From Sunxiuqinia indica (GTDB lineage Bacteria > Bacteroidota > Bacteroidia > Bacteroidales > Prolixibacteraceae): DNA of 64,000 bases. The stretch covers positions 111,590 through 175,589 of the forward strand of contig NZ_WVEM01000010.1 in assembly GCF_009847015.1 (NCBI RefSeq), written 5' to 3'. The position numbers and the translations under genes are program-made. The notes under the pieces were generated by a model. That model made no database searches, was not told where the DNA came from, and was given only the letters and a program-made list of their open reading frames with translations. The first letter of the stretch is position 1, and each line of letters starts with the position of its first letter. Shown here piece by piece: positions 35,866 through 44,204 of the stretch.

Positions 35866-35900
35866 TTGACTGCCCACAAAATAATACTATTTTTGTGGGC
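35866..35900 (+). promoter_or_regulatory. Promoter merged with a terminator-like hairpin
   Basis: TTG at 35866-35868 and TATTTTTG at 35888-35895, 19 nt apart, match the consensus for the next gene. The -7 element lies in the right arm of a perfect 10-bp hairpin (35872-35881 with 35891-35900) that follows the TonB-receptor gene. Confidence 0.6.
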
Positions 35901-35931
35901 GTTGTTTTTGGGTGGCTAAAATTCTGAATAT

Positions 35932-36852
35932 ATGAGTGATTCGGCAAAAAATAAGAAAAAGTTTTCGCTGGGAGAAACCGATAAGGAGAGACGTAATAAT
36001 CTGATTGTTATTTTTCTTTCGGTTATTCTTATTGTAGTGGTGGTATTGTTTTTTATGCAGCGAGACGAGCATAAACAAATTATGCGTTCGTTGAATTCCG
36101 AAAAGGATTCTATTCAGATTGAGTTGACTGAGATGGTTCAGAACTATGACAGCCTGAAAACGGAAAGCGACACCATGAATACCCAATTGTTTGTGGCGCA
36201 AACCAAAGTGAAGGATTTGTTGCTGGAAATTGGGCAGGTAAAAAAGGCCAGCTACGATCAGATAGAGCAGTATCGGGAGCAGGTCGGCTCGCTGCGTCGG
36301 ATTATGCGCAATTACATTGTTCAGGTTGACTCGTTGAATCGTCGGAACCAGGAGCTGATGGCCGAAAATGAACAGGTAAAGCAGGAGTTTGCTGAGGTTG
36401 AAAATAAAAACGAGAAGCTGGAAAAGGAGAAAGAACGCTTGTCGCAACGCGTTGAAAAGGCCGCTACCTTGGAGGCGCAAGGCCTGACCGCATTTGGCAT
36501 CAATTCGCGTGGGAACGATGTGAATAACAGCGGGAAAGCAGAAAAAATCCAGGTCAACTTTACCCTTGGTAAAAATATTACCGCTAAACGCGGAGCCAAA
36601 AACATTTATGTTCGCATCCAGCGTCCCGACCAGATTTTGCTACTCAAATCGAAAAATGATTTGTTTCGATTCGAAGACTTAAGAATTCCATACTCAGCCA
36701 TGCGTGAAGTAACCTACGAAGGCAATGATTTGCCGGTAAATATTTTCTGGGATAACAACGGTGAGGATCCCTTCATCCCCGGAGAATACACGGTCGATAT
36801 CTTTGCTGATGGCAACAATATCGGCACAACCCGGTTCTCATTTAAGAAATAG
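35932..36852 (+). CDS. Membrane-anchored coiled-coil protein
   Basis: 306 residues. A basic cytoplasmic head, one membrane helix at about 24-44, then a long coiled coil at about 46-185 with heptad Leu/Glu/Lys (LEKEKERLSQRVEKAA), and a C-terminal beta-domain of about 100 residues (IQVNFTLGKNITAKRGAKNIYVRI). It resembles coiled-coil proteins of unknown function conserved in Bacteroidota, sometimes mislabelled SMC-like. A structural or scaffolding role in the envelope is possible. Confidence 0.75.
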   Translation: MSDSAKNKKKFSLGETDKERRNNLIVIFLSVILIVVVVLFFMQRDEHKQIMRSLNSEKDSIQIELTEMVQNYDSLKTESDTMNTQLFVAQTKVKDLLLEIGQVKKASYDQIEQYREQVGSLRRIMRNYIVQVDSLNRRNQELMAENEQVKQEFAEVENKNEKLEKEKERLSQRVEKAATLEAQGLTAFGINSRGNDVNNSGKAEKIQVNFTLGKNITAKRGAKNIYVRIQRPDQILLLKSKNDLFRFEDLRIPYSAMREVTYEGNDLPVNIFWDNNGEDPFIPGEYTVDIFADGNNIGTTRFSFKK

Positions 36853-36878
36853 GGGAATGAAAACAATTGGAGTCAGTT

Positions 36879-36923
36879 GAAGACGGTTGAATGCAATTGT
36901 TTTCTATCGTCTTCGGCTTTTTT
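36879..36923 (+). terminator. Probable terminator after the coiled-coil gene
   Basis: A 7-bp stem (36879-36885 with 36908-36914) with a long loop and a T-rich tail after GGC. Confidence 0.5.
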
Positions 36924-36993
36924 CAAAATGTGTATTGAGTCCGTTCTGGCTTTAGCTTATCACTTGGTGCATGCCATATCTCAACGGGCAACT

Positions 36994-38049
36994 TTACCGC
37001 TTTTGATATTGGTTTTCGTAGTATTTCTGATAATCGCCACTGGTTACATGCTGTAGCCATTCTTCATTCTGTAAATACCAATCGATGGTTTTTTCCAATC
37101 CTTCTTCAAATTGAAGACTCGGCACCCAGTCCAGCTCTTTTTGCAGTTTCGACGAGTCAATGGCATAGCGCAGATCGTGTCCGGCGCGGTCTTTTACGTA
37201 GGTAATCAGTTTCTCCGAAGTTCCGGCTTCGCGACCCAGTTTGCGATCCATGATGGAGCACATCAACTTAATCAGGTCGATGTTGGTCCATTCGTTATGG
37301 CCGCCAATGTTGTAGGTTTCACCCGGTTTCCCCCGGTGAAAAATCACATCAATGGCGCGGGCATGATCTTCAACCCACAGCCAGTCGCGTATGTTTTCGC
37401 CTTTTCCGTAAACGGGTAATGGCTTGTTGTTGCAAATGTTATTGATGAACAACGGAATCAGTTTTTCGGGGAATTGGAATGAACCGTAATTATTGGAGCA
37501 ATTTGAGATCAACGCCGGCAATCCGAAGGTGTCGTGATAGGCGCGCACAAAATGGTCGGAGCTGGCTTTTGAAGCCGAATACGGGCTGTGTGGATCGTAA
37601 CCGGTCTCTTCGGTAAACATCGTGCCATCATTGCTTAGCGAGCCATACACTTCATCGGTTGAGATGTGGTAAAACAAGCGTCCTTCGGGTTGATCTTTCC
37701 AACTAGCGCGGGCAGCATTCAACAGGTTAACCGTGCCAATTACGTTGGTGAAAACAAACTCAGTGGGGTTCGAAATCGACCGATCAACATGCGATTCGGC
37801 TGCCAGGTGAATCACGCCATCGAACTGCCTTTCCCCGAATAGTTTCAACATCGCATCACTATCAACAATGTCAGCCTTTACAAATTCGTAATTCGGTTTT
37901 CCTTCCAAGTCTTTCAGGTTAGCCAAATTCCCGGCATAAGTGAGTTTGTCGAGGTTAACAATGTTGTATTCGGGGTATTTGTTGACGAATAGTCGAACCA
38001 CATGGGAGCCAATAAATCCGGCTCCACCAGTTATAAGTATTGTTTTCAT
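36994..38049 (-). CDS. rfbB: dTDP-glucose 4,6-dehydratase
   Basis: 351 residues from the ATG at 38049; an upstream in-frame ATG gives eight extra residues not seen in the family. It is an extended SDR with the NAD motif TGGAGFIGSHVV, HLAAESHVDRSI, the catalytic STDEVYGSL, and YSASKASSDH (Tyr-x3-Lys). It converts dTDP-glucose to the 4-keto-6-deoxy sugar for dTDP-rhamnose and other deoxysugars. The usual partners rfbA, rfbC and rfbD are not in the window, so this is an isolated copy. Confidence 0.94.
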   Translation of the reverse strand: MKTILITGGAGFIGSHVVRLFVNKYPEYNIVNLDKLTYAGNLANLKDLEGKPNYEFVKADIVDSDAMLKLFGERQFDGVIHLAAESHVDRSISNPTEFVFTNVIGTVNLLNAARASWKDQPEGRLFYHISTDEVYGSLSNDGTMFTEETGYDPHSPYSASKASSDHFVRAYHDTFGLPALISNCSNNYGSFQFPEKLIPLFINNICNNKPLPVYGKGENIRDWLWVEDHARAIDVIFHRGKPGETYNIGGHNEWTNIDLIKLMCSIMDRKLGREAGTSEKLITYVKDRAGHDLRYAIDSSKLQKELDWVPSLQFEEGLEKTIDWYLQNEEWLQHVTSGDYQKYYENQYQKR

Positions 38050-38235
38050 CTCATGATAATTTAAAATTTTCAACGGTATTCGATGGAACTCTCAATAGTC
38101 CTCCTCCTTTGTGAGCGAACTGTTGATCATGGTCGTTTCATGCTACTGATTTTACGAACTCAAAAGTAGGGTTTTATTGATAAAAAGGAAAGTCAAACTT
38201 AGAACGACTCCATGCCTGAGCTTGTCGGTTTTCCT

Positions 38236-39147
38236 TTAAAACAGTTTCAGGAAGCTTCCCGGAACGGACGTTTCAAAGCGCATCTTTTTACCGGTTACCG
38301 GATGTTCGAAAGCCAATACCCAGGCGTGTAATCCAAGCCGGCCAATGGGGTTCGATTTCGAGCCATATTTTTTATCGCCAATCACCGGATGTTTTAGGTC
38401 TTGCAGGTGCACCCGGATCTGATTTTTCCGACCCGTTTCCAGATTTACTTTTAACAAGGAGTACTCCTCGTTGCTTTTAGCGGTTGAATAGTGCGTAATA
38501 GCATGCCGCCCCTTCTCCGGATCTTGTGTTGAGTGTACTTTAAATACGCTGCTTTCAAACAGGTACGAGCTAATGGTTCCTTCCGGTTGTTCAAGCTTGC
38601 CTTCGATCACGGCCAGGTAAGTACGTTCCGAAATAGTATGTTTCCACGATTCCTGCAGCAGCTCCTGCATTTCTTCGCTTTTTGCAAACATCATCAATCC
38701 CGATGTTTCCCGATCGAGCCGATGAACGATAAAGATCTTGGCTTCGCGGTTTTCTTCTTTCACATAGTTGCTTAAAATACTGTAAACCGTGGCTCGTTTT
38801 TCCTTTTCGGTGGCCATGGTCAGCAGTCCGGCATTTTTATTAACGATGATGAGGTCTTTGTCTTCGTGAACAATAGAAATGCCCCGCATTTGCTTGGCAA
38901 TTGGAGCCGGAGCTGTGTCAAGCGAAACCTTTTGTCCGGGTTTTAGCAGGTGATTAAATTGGGTGATGGATTTACCATCGACCCGCACTTGCTTTTTTTT
39001 GAGCAGGGTTTTGATGTTGTTGCGATTTTTATGCGGCAGGCTGGCAATTAAGAATTTCATCAACTCTTCCGGCTCTTTGACCTCAAAGCTTTGTGTTTGT
39101 GGTTTTTTTGAATGGGAGGCGTTACCTCCTGAATAATTTTTTCTCAT
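38236..39147 (-). CDS. RluA-family rRNA pseudouridine synthase
   Basis: 303 residues. A basic tail is followed by an S4 domain (about 40-75: NNIKTLLKKKQVRVDGKSI), then the catalytic domain with the active-site HRLDRETSGLMMFAKS (catalytic Asp) near 143-158. The end carries GRKNQIRVHLQ and GRLGLHAWVLAF. It isomerises uridine in rRNA or tRNA; the site cannot be told. Confidence 0.92.
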   Translation of the reverse strand: MRKNYSGGNASHSKKPQTQSFEVKEPEELMKFLIASLPHKNRNNIKTLLKKKQVRVDGKSITQFNHLLKPGQKVSLDTAPAPIAKQMRGISIVHEDKDLIIVNKNAGLLTMATEKEKRATVYSILSNYVKEENREAKIFIVHRLDRETSGLMMFAKSEEMQELLQESWKHTISERTYLAVIEGKLEQPEGTISSYLFESSVFKVHSTQDPEKGRHAITHYSTAKSNEEYSLLKVNLETGRKNQIRVHLQDLKHPVIGDKKYGSKSNPIGRLGLHAWVLAFEHPVTGKKMRFETSVPGSFLKLF

Positions 39148-39567
39148 GCTTAAAACTAATTTGTACCGGCTGGAAGATCGTGAAATTCCAGTCGTTGTAA
39201 AGGTAGAGTTAATCTTTCTTCTTTTTCAAAATTTAGATCTTCATTTTGATTTTAAATGAGCGATGTTGGTCTGCCGGACTTCGGGGCAAAAAGACAAGCC
39301 GCTACAAATAATCGAGCCCCCGGATAAACTATTTTTATGGATTGGGGTAACCTTTTGTGTGAAAAAGGTATTAAACAATACGTAGCAGGTAACAAAAGTT
39401 CAATTTTCTGTTAAACTTTTACCTTGCTTTTGCCCGCCTAAAGAGTGTTTTTGAAAAGATAAATTGGGATTGAGACTAAGTATCTGGTCTGCTGATCATC
39501 ATTAATTGGTGATGCAGGCCAGGTTTTAGATAACTAAATAATTTGTCAAACTAAAAAACACAAAAAA
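39148..39567. other. Intergenic stretch with a bulged hairpin
   Basis: No gene is seen. The only structure is a hairpin at 39484-39522 of about 15 paired bases with a two-base bulge, followed by GTTTTAG, just before a broken gene. The rest shows nothing recognisable. Confidence 0.5.
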
Positions 39568-39808
39568 ATGAAAAGAAGTTTCAGTTACAAAACACTACCG
39601 ATGTTGATTGCAGCTTTAACAGTTGCCGATCACCTTTGAACAGGAAAAAGAAACGTTTGTGAGTGAAATGCCGGCTTGGAGCGACCCGTTTATTACGGAT
39701 TTCCGGGCAGCGGTGGAGCTCATCCTTACCGAATATTTTGGGAGCAGTTCACGGGAAGAGCTGCAAGAGCAAACCAACCTGGTGAATGAGCTGACGGGGC
39801 TTTTTTAA
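39568..39808 (+). pseudogene. Broken gene: signal-peptide start followed by a frameshifted remnant
   Basis: The ATG at 39568 begins MKRSFSYKTLPMLIAALTVA, which looks like a signal peptide, but meets TGA at 39637-39639 after 23 codons. A shift of frame near 39625 opens a reading frame that continues with PITFEQEKETFVSEMPAW and runs to the stop at 39806-39808. The two pieces look like parts of one gene damaged by deletion or frameshift. I cannot name the family. The remains adjoin repeat elements. Confidence 0.5.
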
Positions 39809-39866
39809 CCAAATTGAGAACCGATACAATCGCAACCACCGAATAATGAAAAACAGGAAGACCTCT

Positions 39867-39940
39867 GCTGCCGCACGATTCCATTGTGTGGCATTACCGT
39901 TTTTTAATAAATCAACCACACGATACAATCGTGCGGTAGC
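39867..39940. repeat. Imperfect inverted repeat, 25-nt arms (element 1)
   Basis: Arms 39867-39891 and 39916-39940 are complementary with a few mismatches around a 24-nt spacer. Its type (CCGCACGATT...AATCGTGCGG) resembles repetitive extragenic palindromes common between Bacteroidota genes. Confidence 0.6.
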
Positions 39941-39949
39941 GGCGGAATG

Positions 39950-40043
39950 ATGGGCTAAAGCCCGCGTCATATCTGGCATTCACTAACCCCGGGATTAATC
40001 CCGGGGTTAGTGATCGCACCGGAGCGTCGGGGCTTTAGCCCAT
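39950..40043. repeat. Nested palindromic repeat (element 2)
   Basis: Outer 14-nt arms (39950-39963 with 40030-40043, GGGCTAAAGCCC type) are perfect and enclose a perfect 32-bp palindrome at 39981-40012 rich in C and G. This nested form suggests a REP/MITE-like mobile palindrome. No transposase is in or near it. Confidence 0.7.
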
Positions 40044-40200
40044 TTATTTTCCCCGGGCAACAGTGATTTCGAAACATAATACACACCCCTCCCATCTACT
40101 TAATCATAGCTTATCGATATTCAATACAACGACATTGAATTCCTCTTTCTTGCATTCTTTTTTTTGGCCGAAAACACTGGTTCCGGCTTTTTTTTTTCTT

Positions 40201-40380
40201 GTTTTCTGTGTGGAGAAGGAAAAAAATTTTCCAGAACGTTGTTTTCTGTGTGGAGAAGAAACCGGAAAATATTTTTTGCTCTCGCAGGGAGAAAACAACA
40301 AAAAAGAAAATTAATTTCCTTGTCTGCCGCACGTTTCAACAAAAAGAAAATATTTTTTTGCGTTTTTCTGTGTGGAGAAG
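40201..40380. repeat. Three short direct repeats in a homopolymer-rich tract
   Basis: The 18-nt word GTTTTCTGTGTGGAGAAG occurs at 40201-40218 and 40241-40258, and 17 of these bases recur at 40364-40380. A second word, GAAAATATTTTTT, also occurs twice near 40266 and 40347. Long A and T runs and no convincing codon pattern on either strand; read as non-coding, degenerate duplications. Not a CRISPR array. Confidence 0.6.
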
Positions 40381-40709
40381 CTCCCGGATTTTCCAGAATT
40401 TGATCCACAACCGGTGACAAAATCCTCAGGGCTCCGAAACAACCGCCAGCCCGGCCAGACAAGCCGCTCCTTGCTATTTTTTTACCCCACAGCCTGCCTT
40501 CAAGCGCACCAGTGTTTGGTTTACTGTTGTGCAAAAAGTCTCAACATATGATAATCAGACAAGCTATTTTTTGTACTTTGTGAAGCGTTGATAAACAGAA
40601 AACTAAAATTGATAAAATAAAACGAATAGCGGTGGGTATGTGCTGGTAGATATACTCAATCGTTGTACCCCATTAGTGCAGAAATTGCGACATTATTAAA
40701 TAATTACAT
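40381..40709. other. Intergenic leader of the orphan-gene block
   Basis: No gene is visible. A TTTGTAC-TTTG word at about 40568-40578 could be a promoter element. It resembles one before the gene at 44341, and both are followed by GGTGGG some 25-60 nt later. Confidence 0.3.
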
Positions 40710-41579
40710 ATGAATGATTTTCCGACAAAGGAGCAGATTAGTAAAGTTCTTTCTGAATTAAGAGAGATGAACCTTCAAGAAGTATCATATGATGATATTT
40801 TCAAGAAATTAGCATATGAATTAAAAATAATACCATTTGTTACAGCAAAACTCAAAAAGGGAAACTACATAGAAAGAGGACGAATAAATTCTCCTGAAGA
40901 AATCTTTTATTCTGAATCAGATATTAGTTATCGAACAGATATTGAAAATATAAATAAATATGGGCGTGCAAATTGCCCGAAACAATCCATGTTTTATGGT
41001 GCATTAAAATCTGATTTTGTTGAATACCCTAGAATTGTGAATTTATTTGAAATTAGTGGTTTGTTTAGAGATGGTGATTTAATATTAAATGGAGAGTTTA
41101 TTTTTACAGTTGGGAAATGGAAGATAAAAGAAGATTTTGAGGTTGTTGAAATAGTATTTGATAAAGAAACTATTAAAAGGATTCCTGATATTAAAAAAGC
41201 GTATGAATATCATTTGAACAATATTAGACAGGAGTTCCCTGAGAAGGTTGAAGAGTTCGCAAAGATGCTTGAGTTTTTTTCAAATGAATTTGCTAAAAAG
41301 GAAATTTCAAACGATGATGATTATAAAGTATCAGTTGTTTATACAAATATGGCAATTAATAATAGAGGACATGGCGGGATTATATACCCCAGTGTAAGAA
41401 CAGAGGGAAAAGGTCGTAATATAGTCTTGCCAATTGAAGTTGTGGATAAGTATCTCGAACTTGAAAAGGTTGCGATGTTCAAAATTATAAAAAATGGTGA
41501 TAAAGCTGAAATATCAAATATTGCCATAGCTTTAGATTTAGAAGAAAAGAATACTCAATTTAAATGGATATATAGTTAA
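40710..41579 (+). CDS. RES-domain-like protein (putative NAD-degrading toxin family)
   Basis: 289 residues. I read a RES-type core: an Arg in IERGRIN (56-58), KYGRANCPKQSMFYGAL (82-98) corresponding to the G-R-x-N-x-P-G-x-x-x-x-Y-x-A block, a Glu in NLFEISG (114), and YPSVRTEGKGRNIVLP (226-241) with the family serine S228. The three residues that name the domain (R, E, S) are therefore present. Known RES toxins degrade NAD+ and are paired with Xre-type antitoxins; no Xre gene is here. Codons are A+T-rich compared with the flanking core genes, suggesting transfer. The divergence is large, so the assignment is moderate. Confidence 0.5.
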   Translation: MNDFPTKEQISKVLSELREMNLQEVSYDDIFKKLAYELKIIPFVTAKLKKGNYIERGRINSPEEIFYSESDISYRTDIENINKYGRANCPKQSMFYGALKSDFVEYPRIVNLFEISGLFRDGDLILNGEFIFTVGKWKIKEDFEVVEIVFDKETIKRIPDIKKAYEYHLNNIRQEFPEKVEEFAKMLEFFSNEFAKKEISNDDDYKVSVVYTNMAINNRGHGGIIYPSVRTEGKGRNIVLPIEVVDKYLELEKVAMFKIIKNGDKAEISNIAIALDLEEKNTQFKWIYS

Positions 41580-41583
41580 ATAA

Positions 41584-42144
41584 ATGGAAGACTATTTAAA
41601 ACCTTATTTTAAAAATGAAGGACTTGATATAGCTGAATTAATAAATGACGATTTCTTTTTGGCAATCAAGTTGTGTTATAATAATCAGCTTTATGTATCG
41701 TCTGTAAAATTAATAGTATCATTTATCGACTCTATTAGTTTTGTAGTAAACGGAGAGTCTTCAGGTAATTCTTTTAAGAAGTGGCTTGATGAATATTGTA
41801 ATATTGAACAAATTGACATTTTGTCTTCTGAGATGTGGGAACATCGAAATGCAATTCTTCATATTACAAGCCTAGACTCTAATAAGGTAAAACAAGGCAA
41901 GGAGAAGAGACTAATAGCATACGTAGGTGGAGAAATACCAAAAACTGTAATTGAATTAGCTGAGGAATCTCAAACTAAATATTTTGAAATCATGGCGCTT
42001 ATCAGAGTACTTCAAGAAGGAGTAGAAAAGGTTTTAATAGACTTGAATACTAGAAAACTTGATTTAGAAAACTTTTTAAATCGATATGACTTAATTGTGT
42101 CAGACTCAAGAATGCTAAATGTTACTTATAATCAAAAATCGTAA
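41584..42144 (+). CDS. HEPN-like protein with RNxxxH motif
   Basis: 186 residues, all helical. The layout resembles HEPN-fold proteins: a helix LYVSSVKLIVSFIDSISFV (37-55), then FKKWLDEYC, then EMWEHRNAILHIT with R88-N89-x3-H93, which fits the R-x4-6-H motif with a polar residue after Arg found in HEPN RNases. It starts 4 nt after the RES-like gene, so the two are almost certainly co-translated. RNase or antitoxin roles are both possible. Confidence 0.5.
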   Translation: MEDYLKPYFKNEGLDIAELINDDFFLAIKLCYNNQLYVSSVKLIVSFIDSISFVVNGESSGNSFKKWLDEYCNIEQIDILSSEMWEHRNAILHITSLDSNKVKQGKEKRLIAYVGGEIPKTVIELAEESQTKYFEIMALIRVLQEGVEKVLIDLNTRKLDLENFLNRYDLIVSDSRMLNVTYNQKS

Positions 42145-42156
42145 ACAGTCTCAAGT

Positions 42157-42522
42157 ATGACCAAAGAAAAATTATACAAGATTATAGTTTCTGTAGGAAT
42201 TTTAATCATTAGTTTTTTACCAAAGATTGATAAAGAATTATATGTTTTGAGTACAGGGAATATAGGCTATTTCGACTCAGGTCTTGCTATAATTATGATT
42301 GTTGGATTATTTCTTAATTGGAAATATATAAAAGAAATTGTATTGGTTCTATTTGCCATGAGAACGATTCTTCCAATAGCATATTTGACACCCTTTATTG
42401 CAGGATATAGTTTTAGTGAAATAAGGATTGGCTTTATCATAGAATTTATTGTATTACCAATTGGTATTTTTTCAATTATCCAATTAAGAAAAATTGAAAG
42501 AAAAATTCATACGACAACGTGA
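42157..42522 (+). CDS. Small four-helix membrane protein, unknown
   Basis: 121 residues with hydrophobic segments at about 8-24, 42-57, 60-82 and 92-112, and a basic C-terminus (RKIERKIHTTT). No motif that I recognise. It lies 12 nt after the HEPN-like gene, so it may be the third member of that unit; an inner-membrane partner or immunity-type protein is speculation. Confidence 0.6.
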   Translation: MTKEKLYKIIVSVGILIISFLPKIDKELYVLSTGNIGYFDSGLAIIMIVGLFLNWKYIKEIVLVLFAMRTILPIAYLTPFIAGYSFSEIRIGFIIEFIVLPIGIFSIIQLRKIERKIHTTT

Positions 42523-42563
42523 AAAACCAAGCAAAAAAAATAAGGCCAGCACACAATAATTAA

Positions 42564-42598
42564 GCGTTCGAGCCGCGCGCAGCGCAGAGCTTGAACGC
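42564..42598. repeat. Hairpin after the membrane-protein gene
   Basis: A 10-bp stem with one wobble (42564-42573 with 42589-42598) and a G+C-rich 15-nt loop, followed by GGTGTTGACGTAAACCGG. The layout is shared with the hairpin at 44205 and partly with that at 45041. Confidence 0.55.
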
Positions 42599-42631
42599 GG
42601 TGTTGACGTAAACCGGGATTAATACCTTGCT

Positions 42632-42680
42632 GGATCGGATTTGCAATCCGATCCGTGTTAACGATGGATTTTCAATCCAT
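42632..42680. repeat. Double palindromic repeat
   Basis: Two hairpins in tandem: 42632-42641 with 42645-42654 (10 bp, loop TGC), and 42664-42670 with 42674-42680 (7 bp, loop TTC). Both arms contain GGATT/AATCC, a REP-like design. The rest of 42681-42910 shows nothing certain. Confidence 0.6.
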
Positions 42681-42910
42681 AAAGGCGAACGAATCGGTAT
42701 CAGTATACTTTGATGGGAATACACTATAAAATATCGCCAGCCACTTTGCATTGGGGTGGTGTAAATTCGGCGCAGCAGGGGTATTCGGATAGCTGATTTT
42801 GAAAAAGGAGAAATATTGAAATCTCAACGGCTTAATTTTACTTTTTAGACAGACTGCCGTTGTAGCACCAATAAATGAAAAGACATAATCTACATAACAA
42901 AATAAAAAAA

Positions 42911-43531
42911 ATGAAAAAAATAGGATTATTATTAATCGGATTGACATTTGCAATTCTATTAAACGGACAGACTATAAAAATACAAGGAGGAACTTCGATT
43001 TCTAAACTTGATTGGCAAAATGCTAATCAACAAGATAACAAGAAACTTATAGGACATGCTGTTTTTGCAGGATTAGATTACTTTGATAAGCAATATTTTA
43101 ATCTTTCAAGTAATATCGGATTGATTAGAAAAGGTGGTGAATATGATATTAATTTCGGTTCTGATGAGGTCGCTTCAGGTAAACCAATCTTAGATTATTT
43201 ATCAATTAATACAACTATTGATTTTAAGTATTCAATAAAAGAGAAATTCGCTCCATTTATCAGCATGGGGCCTCGTGTTGACTTTTTAGTTGATCGTAGA
43301 GATTTTTATGCTCTTGAGGGGCTTGGCCAACTAAAAGATACATCGTTTGGATTAATACTTGGCGGAGGACTAAGATACGATATTTCAAATCTTCAATTTG
43401 GATTACGAGCGGATTACTATTTAGATTTCACAAAAGTTGCGGACTGGACAATTGAAAGTACTGGAAATAGTGGAGAAGTGTCAGTAAATACTTTTACAAT
43501 AAATTTGACAATTGGATATAAACTAAAATAA
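42911..43531 (+). CDS. Outer-membrane beta-barrel protein
   Basis: 206 residues from the ATG at 42911, which begins a signal peptide (MKKIGLLLIGLTFAILLNGQ). About eight amphipathic strands follow, with the PorT/OmpA-like pattern (GGTSISKLDWQN, APFISMGPRVDFLV, LILGGGLRYDI, NLTIGYKLK). Role unknown. Codons are A+T-rich like its neighbours. An in-frame upstream start at 42875 would precede the signal and is rejected. Confidence 0.8.
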   Translation: MKKIGLLLIGLTFAILLNGQTIKIQGGTSISKLDWQNANQQDNKKLIGHAVFAGLDYFDKQYFNLSSNIGLIRKGGEYDINFGSDEVASGKPILDYLSINTTIDFKYSIKEKFAPFISMGPRVDFLVDRRDFYALEGLGQLKDTSFGLILGGGLRYDISNLQFGLRADYYLDFTKVADWTIESTGNSGEVSVNTFTINLTIGYKLK

Positions 43532-43583
43532 TTACTGTTTGTAATGTATAAAAATAATAGCCGAAATAGCAGTAAATTCAATG

Positions 43584-43642
43584 GTTGTAGCCCGCTTCAA
43601 CTTTTCTGTAACTTGACAGGGAAGTGCCACGCAGGCGGCAAC
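43584..43642. repeat. Imperfect inverted repeat between barrel and GFA genes
   Basis: Arms 43584-43595 and 43631-43642 pair at about nine of twelve positions across a 35-nt spacer. Weak; listed because similar spacers separate the other genes of this block. Confidence 0.3.
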
Positions 43643-43697
43643 TATTCTAATACTAAACATTGTAAACCATTCATAAATTAGAAAAGTGATTTATCAA

Positions 43698-44099
43698 ATG
43701 GAATACTTAGGTTCTTGTTTATGCAAAGGAATTAAATTTAAAGTTATAGGTGACTTTGACAGTTTTTATTTATGCCATTGCAGATATTGTAGGAAAGACA
43801 CAGGGTCTGCTCATGCTGCAAATTTGTTTTCTACAACAGCTAAACTGGAATGGATAAAAGCGGAAACTGAAATTAAAACATTTCAACCACATAAAAGTAA
43901 TCATGTGAAAGCCTTTTGTACCAATTGTGGTTCAGCTCTGCCTAATTTACAAATGGACGGTAAGCTTTTAGTAGTTCCAGCAGGATGTTTGGATACTAAA
44001 TTAGAAAAACGACCGAATGCACATATTTTTATCTCAAATAGAGCAAGTTGGGATGAGTCGTTGGAAGAGATAAATAAATTTGGCCGTTTCCCTGAATAA
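43698..44099 (+). CDS. GFA family zinc-binding protein
   Basis: 133 residues from the ATG at 43698; a GTG four codons earlier is the alternative. Glutathione-dependent formaldehyde-activating-type fold with the cysteine sets C-x-C (SCLCKG), CHCRYC and CTNCGSAL that bind zinc. Family members are mostly of unknown reaction, and the name does not prove formaldehyde chemistry. Single gene between hairpin-bearing spacers. Confidence 0.85.
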   Translation: MEYLGSCLCKGIKFKVIGDFDSFYLCHCRYCRKDTGSAHAANLFSTTAKLEWIKAETEIKTFQPHKSNHVKAFCTNCGSALPNLQMDGKLLVVPAGCLDTKLEKRPNAHIFISNRASWDESLEEINKFGRFPE

Positions 44100-44204
44100 G
44101 AAAGAAACAGCAATAAATTTGTTCCTGTTTCTTTTGATATAAATAGACACCGGGAAACAGCTTAATGGAGATTAATCTCAAAAAAAAACTACGTACAATA
44201 AATA

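Noticed and set aside
40201..40380. CRISPR array
   Set aside because: Only three 17-18-nt repeats with unequal spacing (22 and about 105 nt between copies), no cas genes.
40063..40534. Several overlapping open frames on both strands in the repeat tract
   Set aside because: Composition follows homopolymers and direct repeats, and the frames rely on them; no conserved protein pattern.
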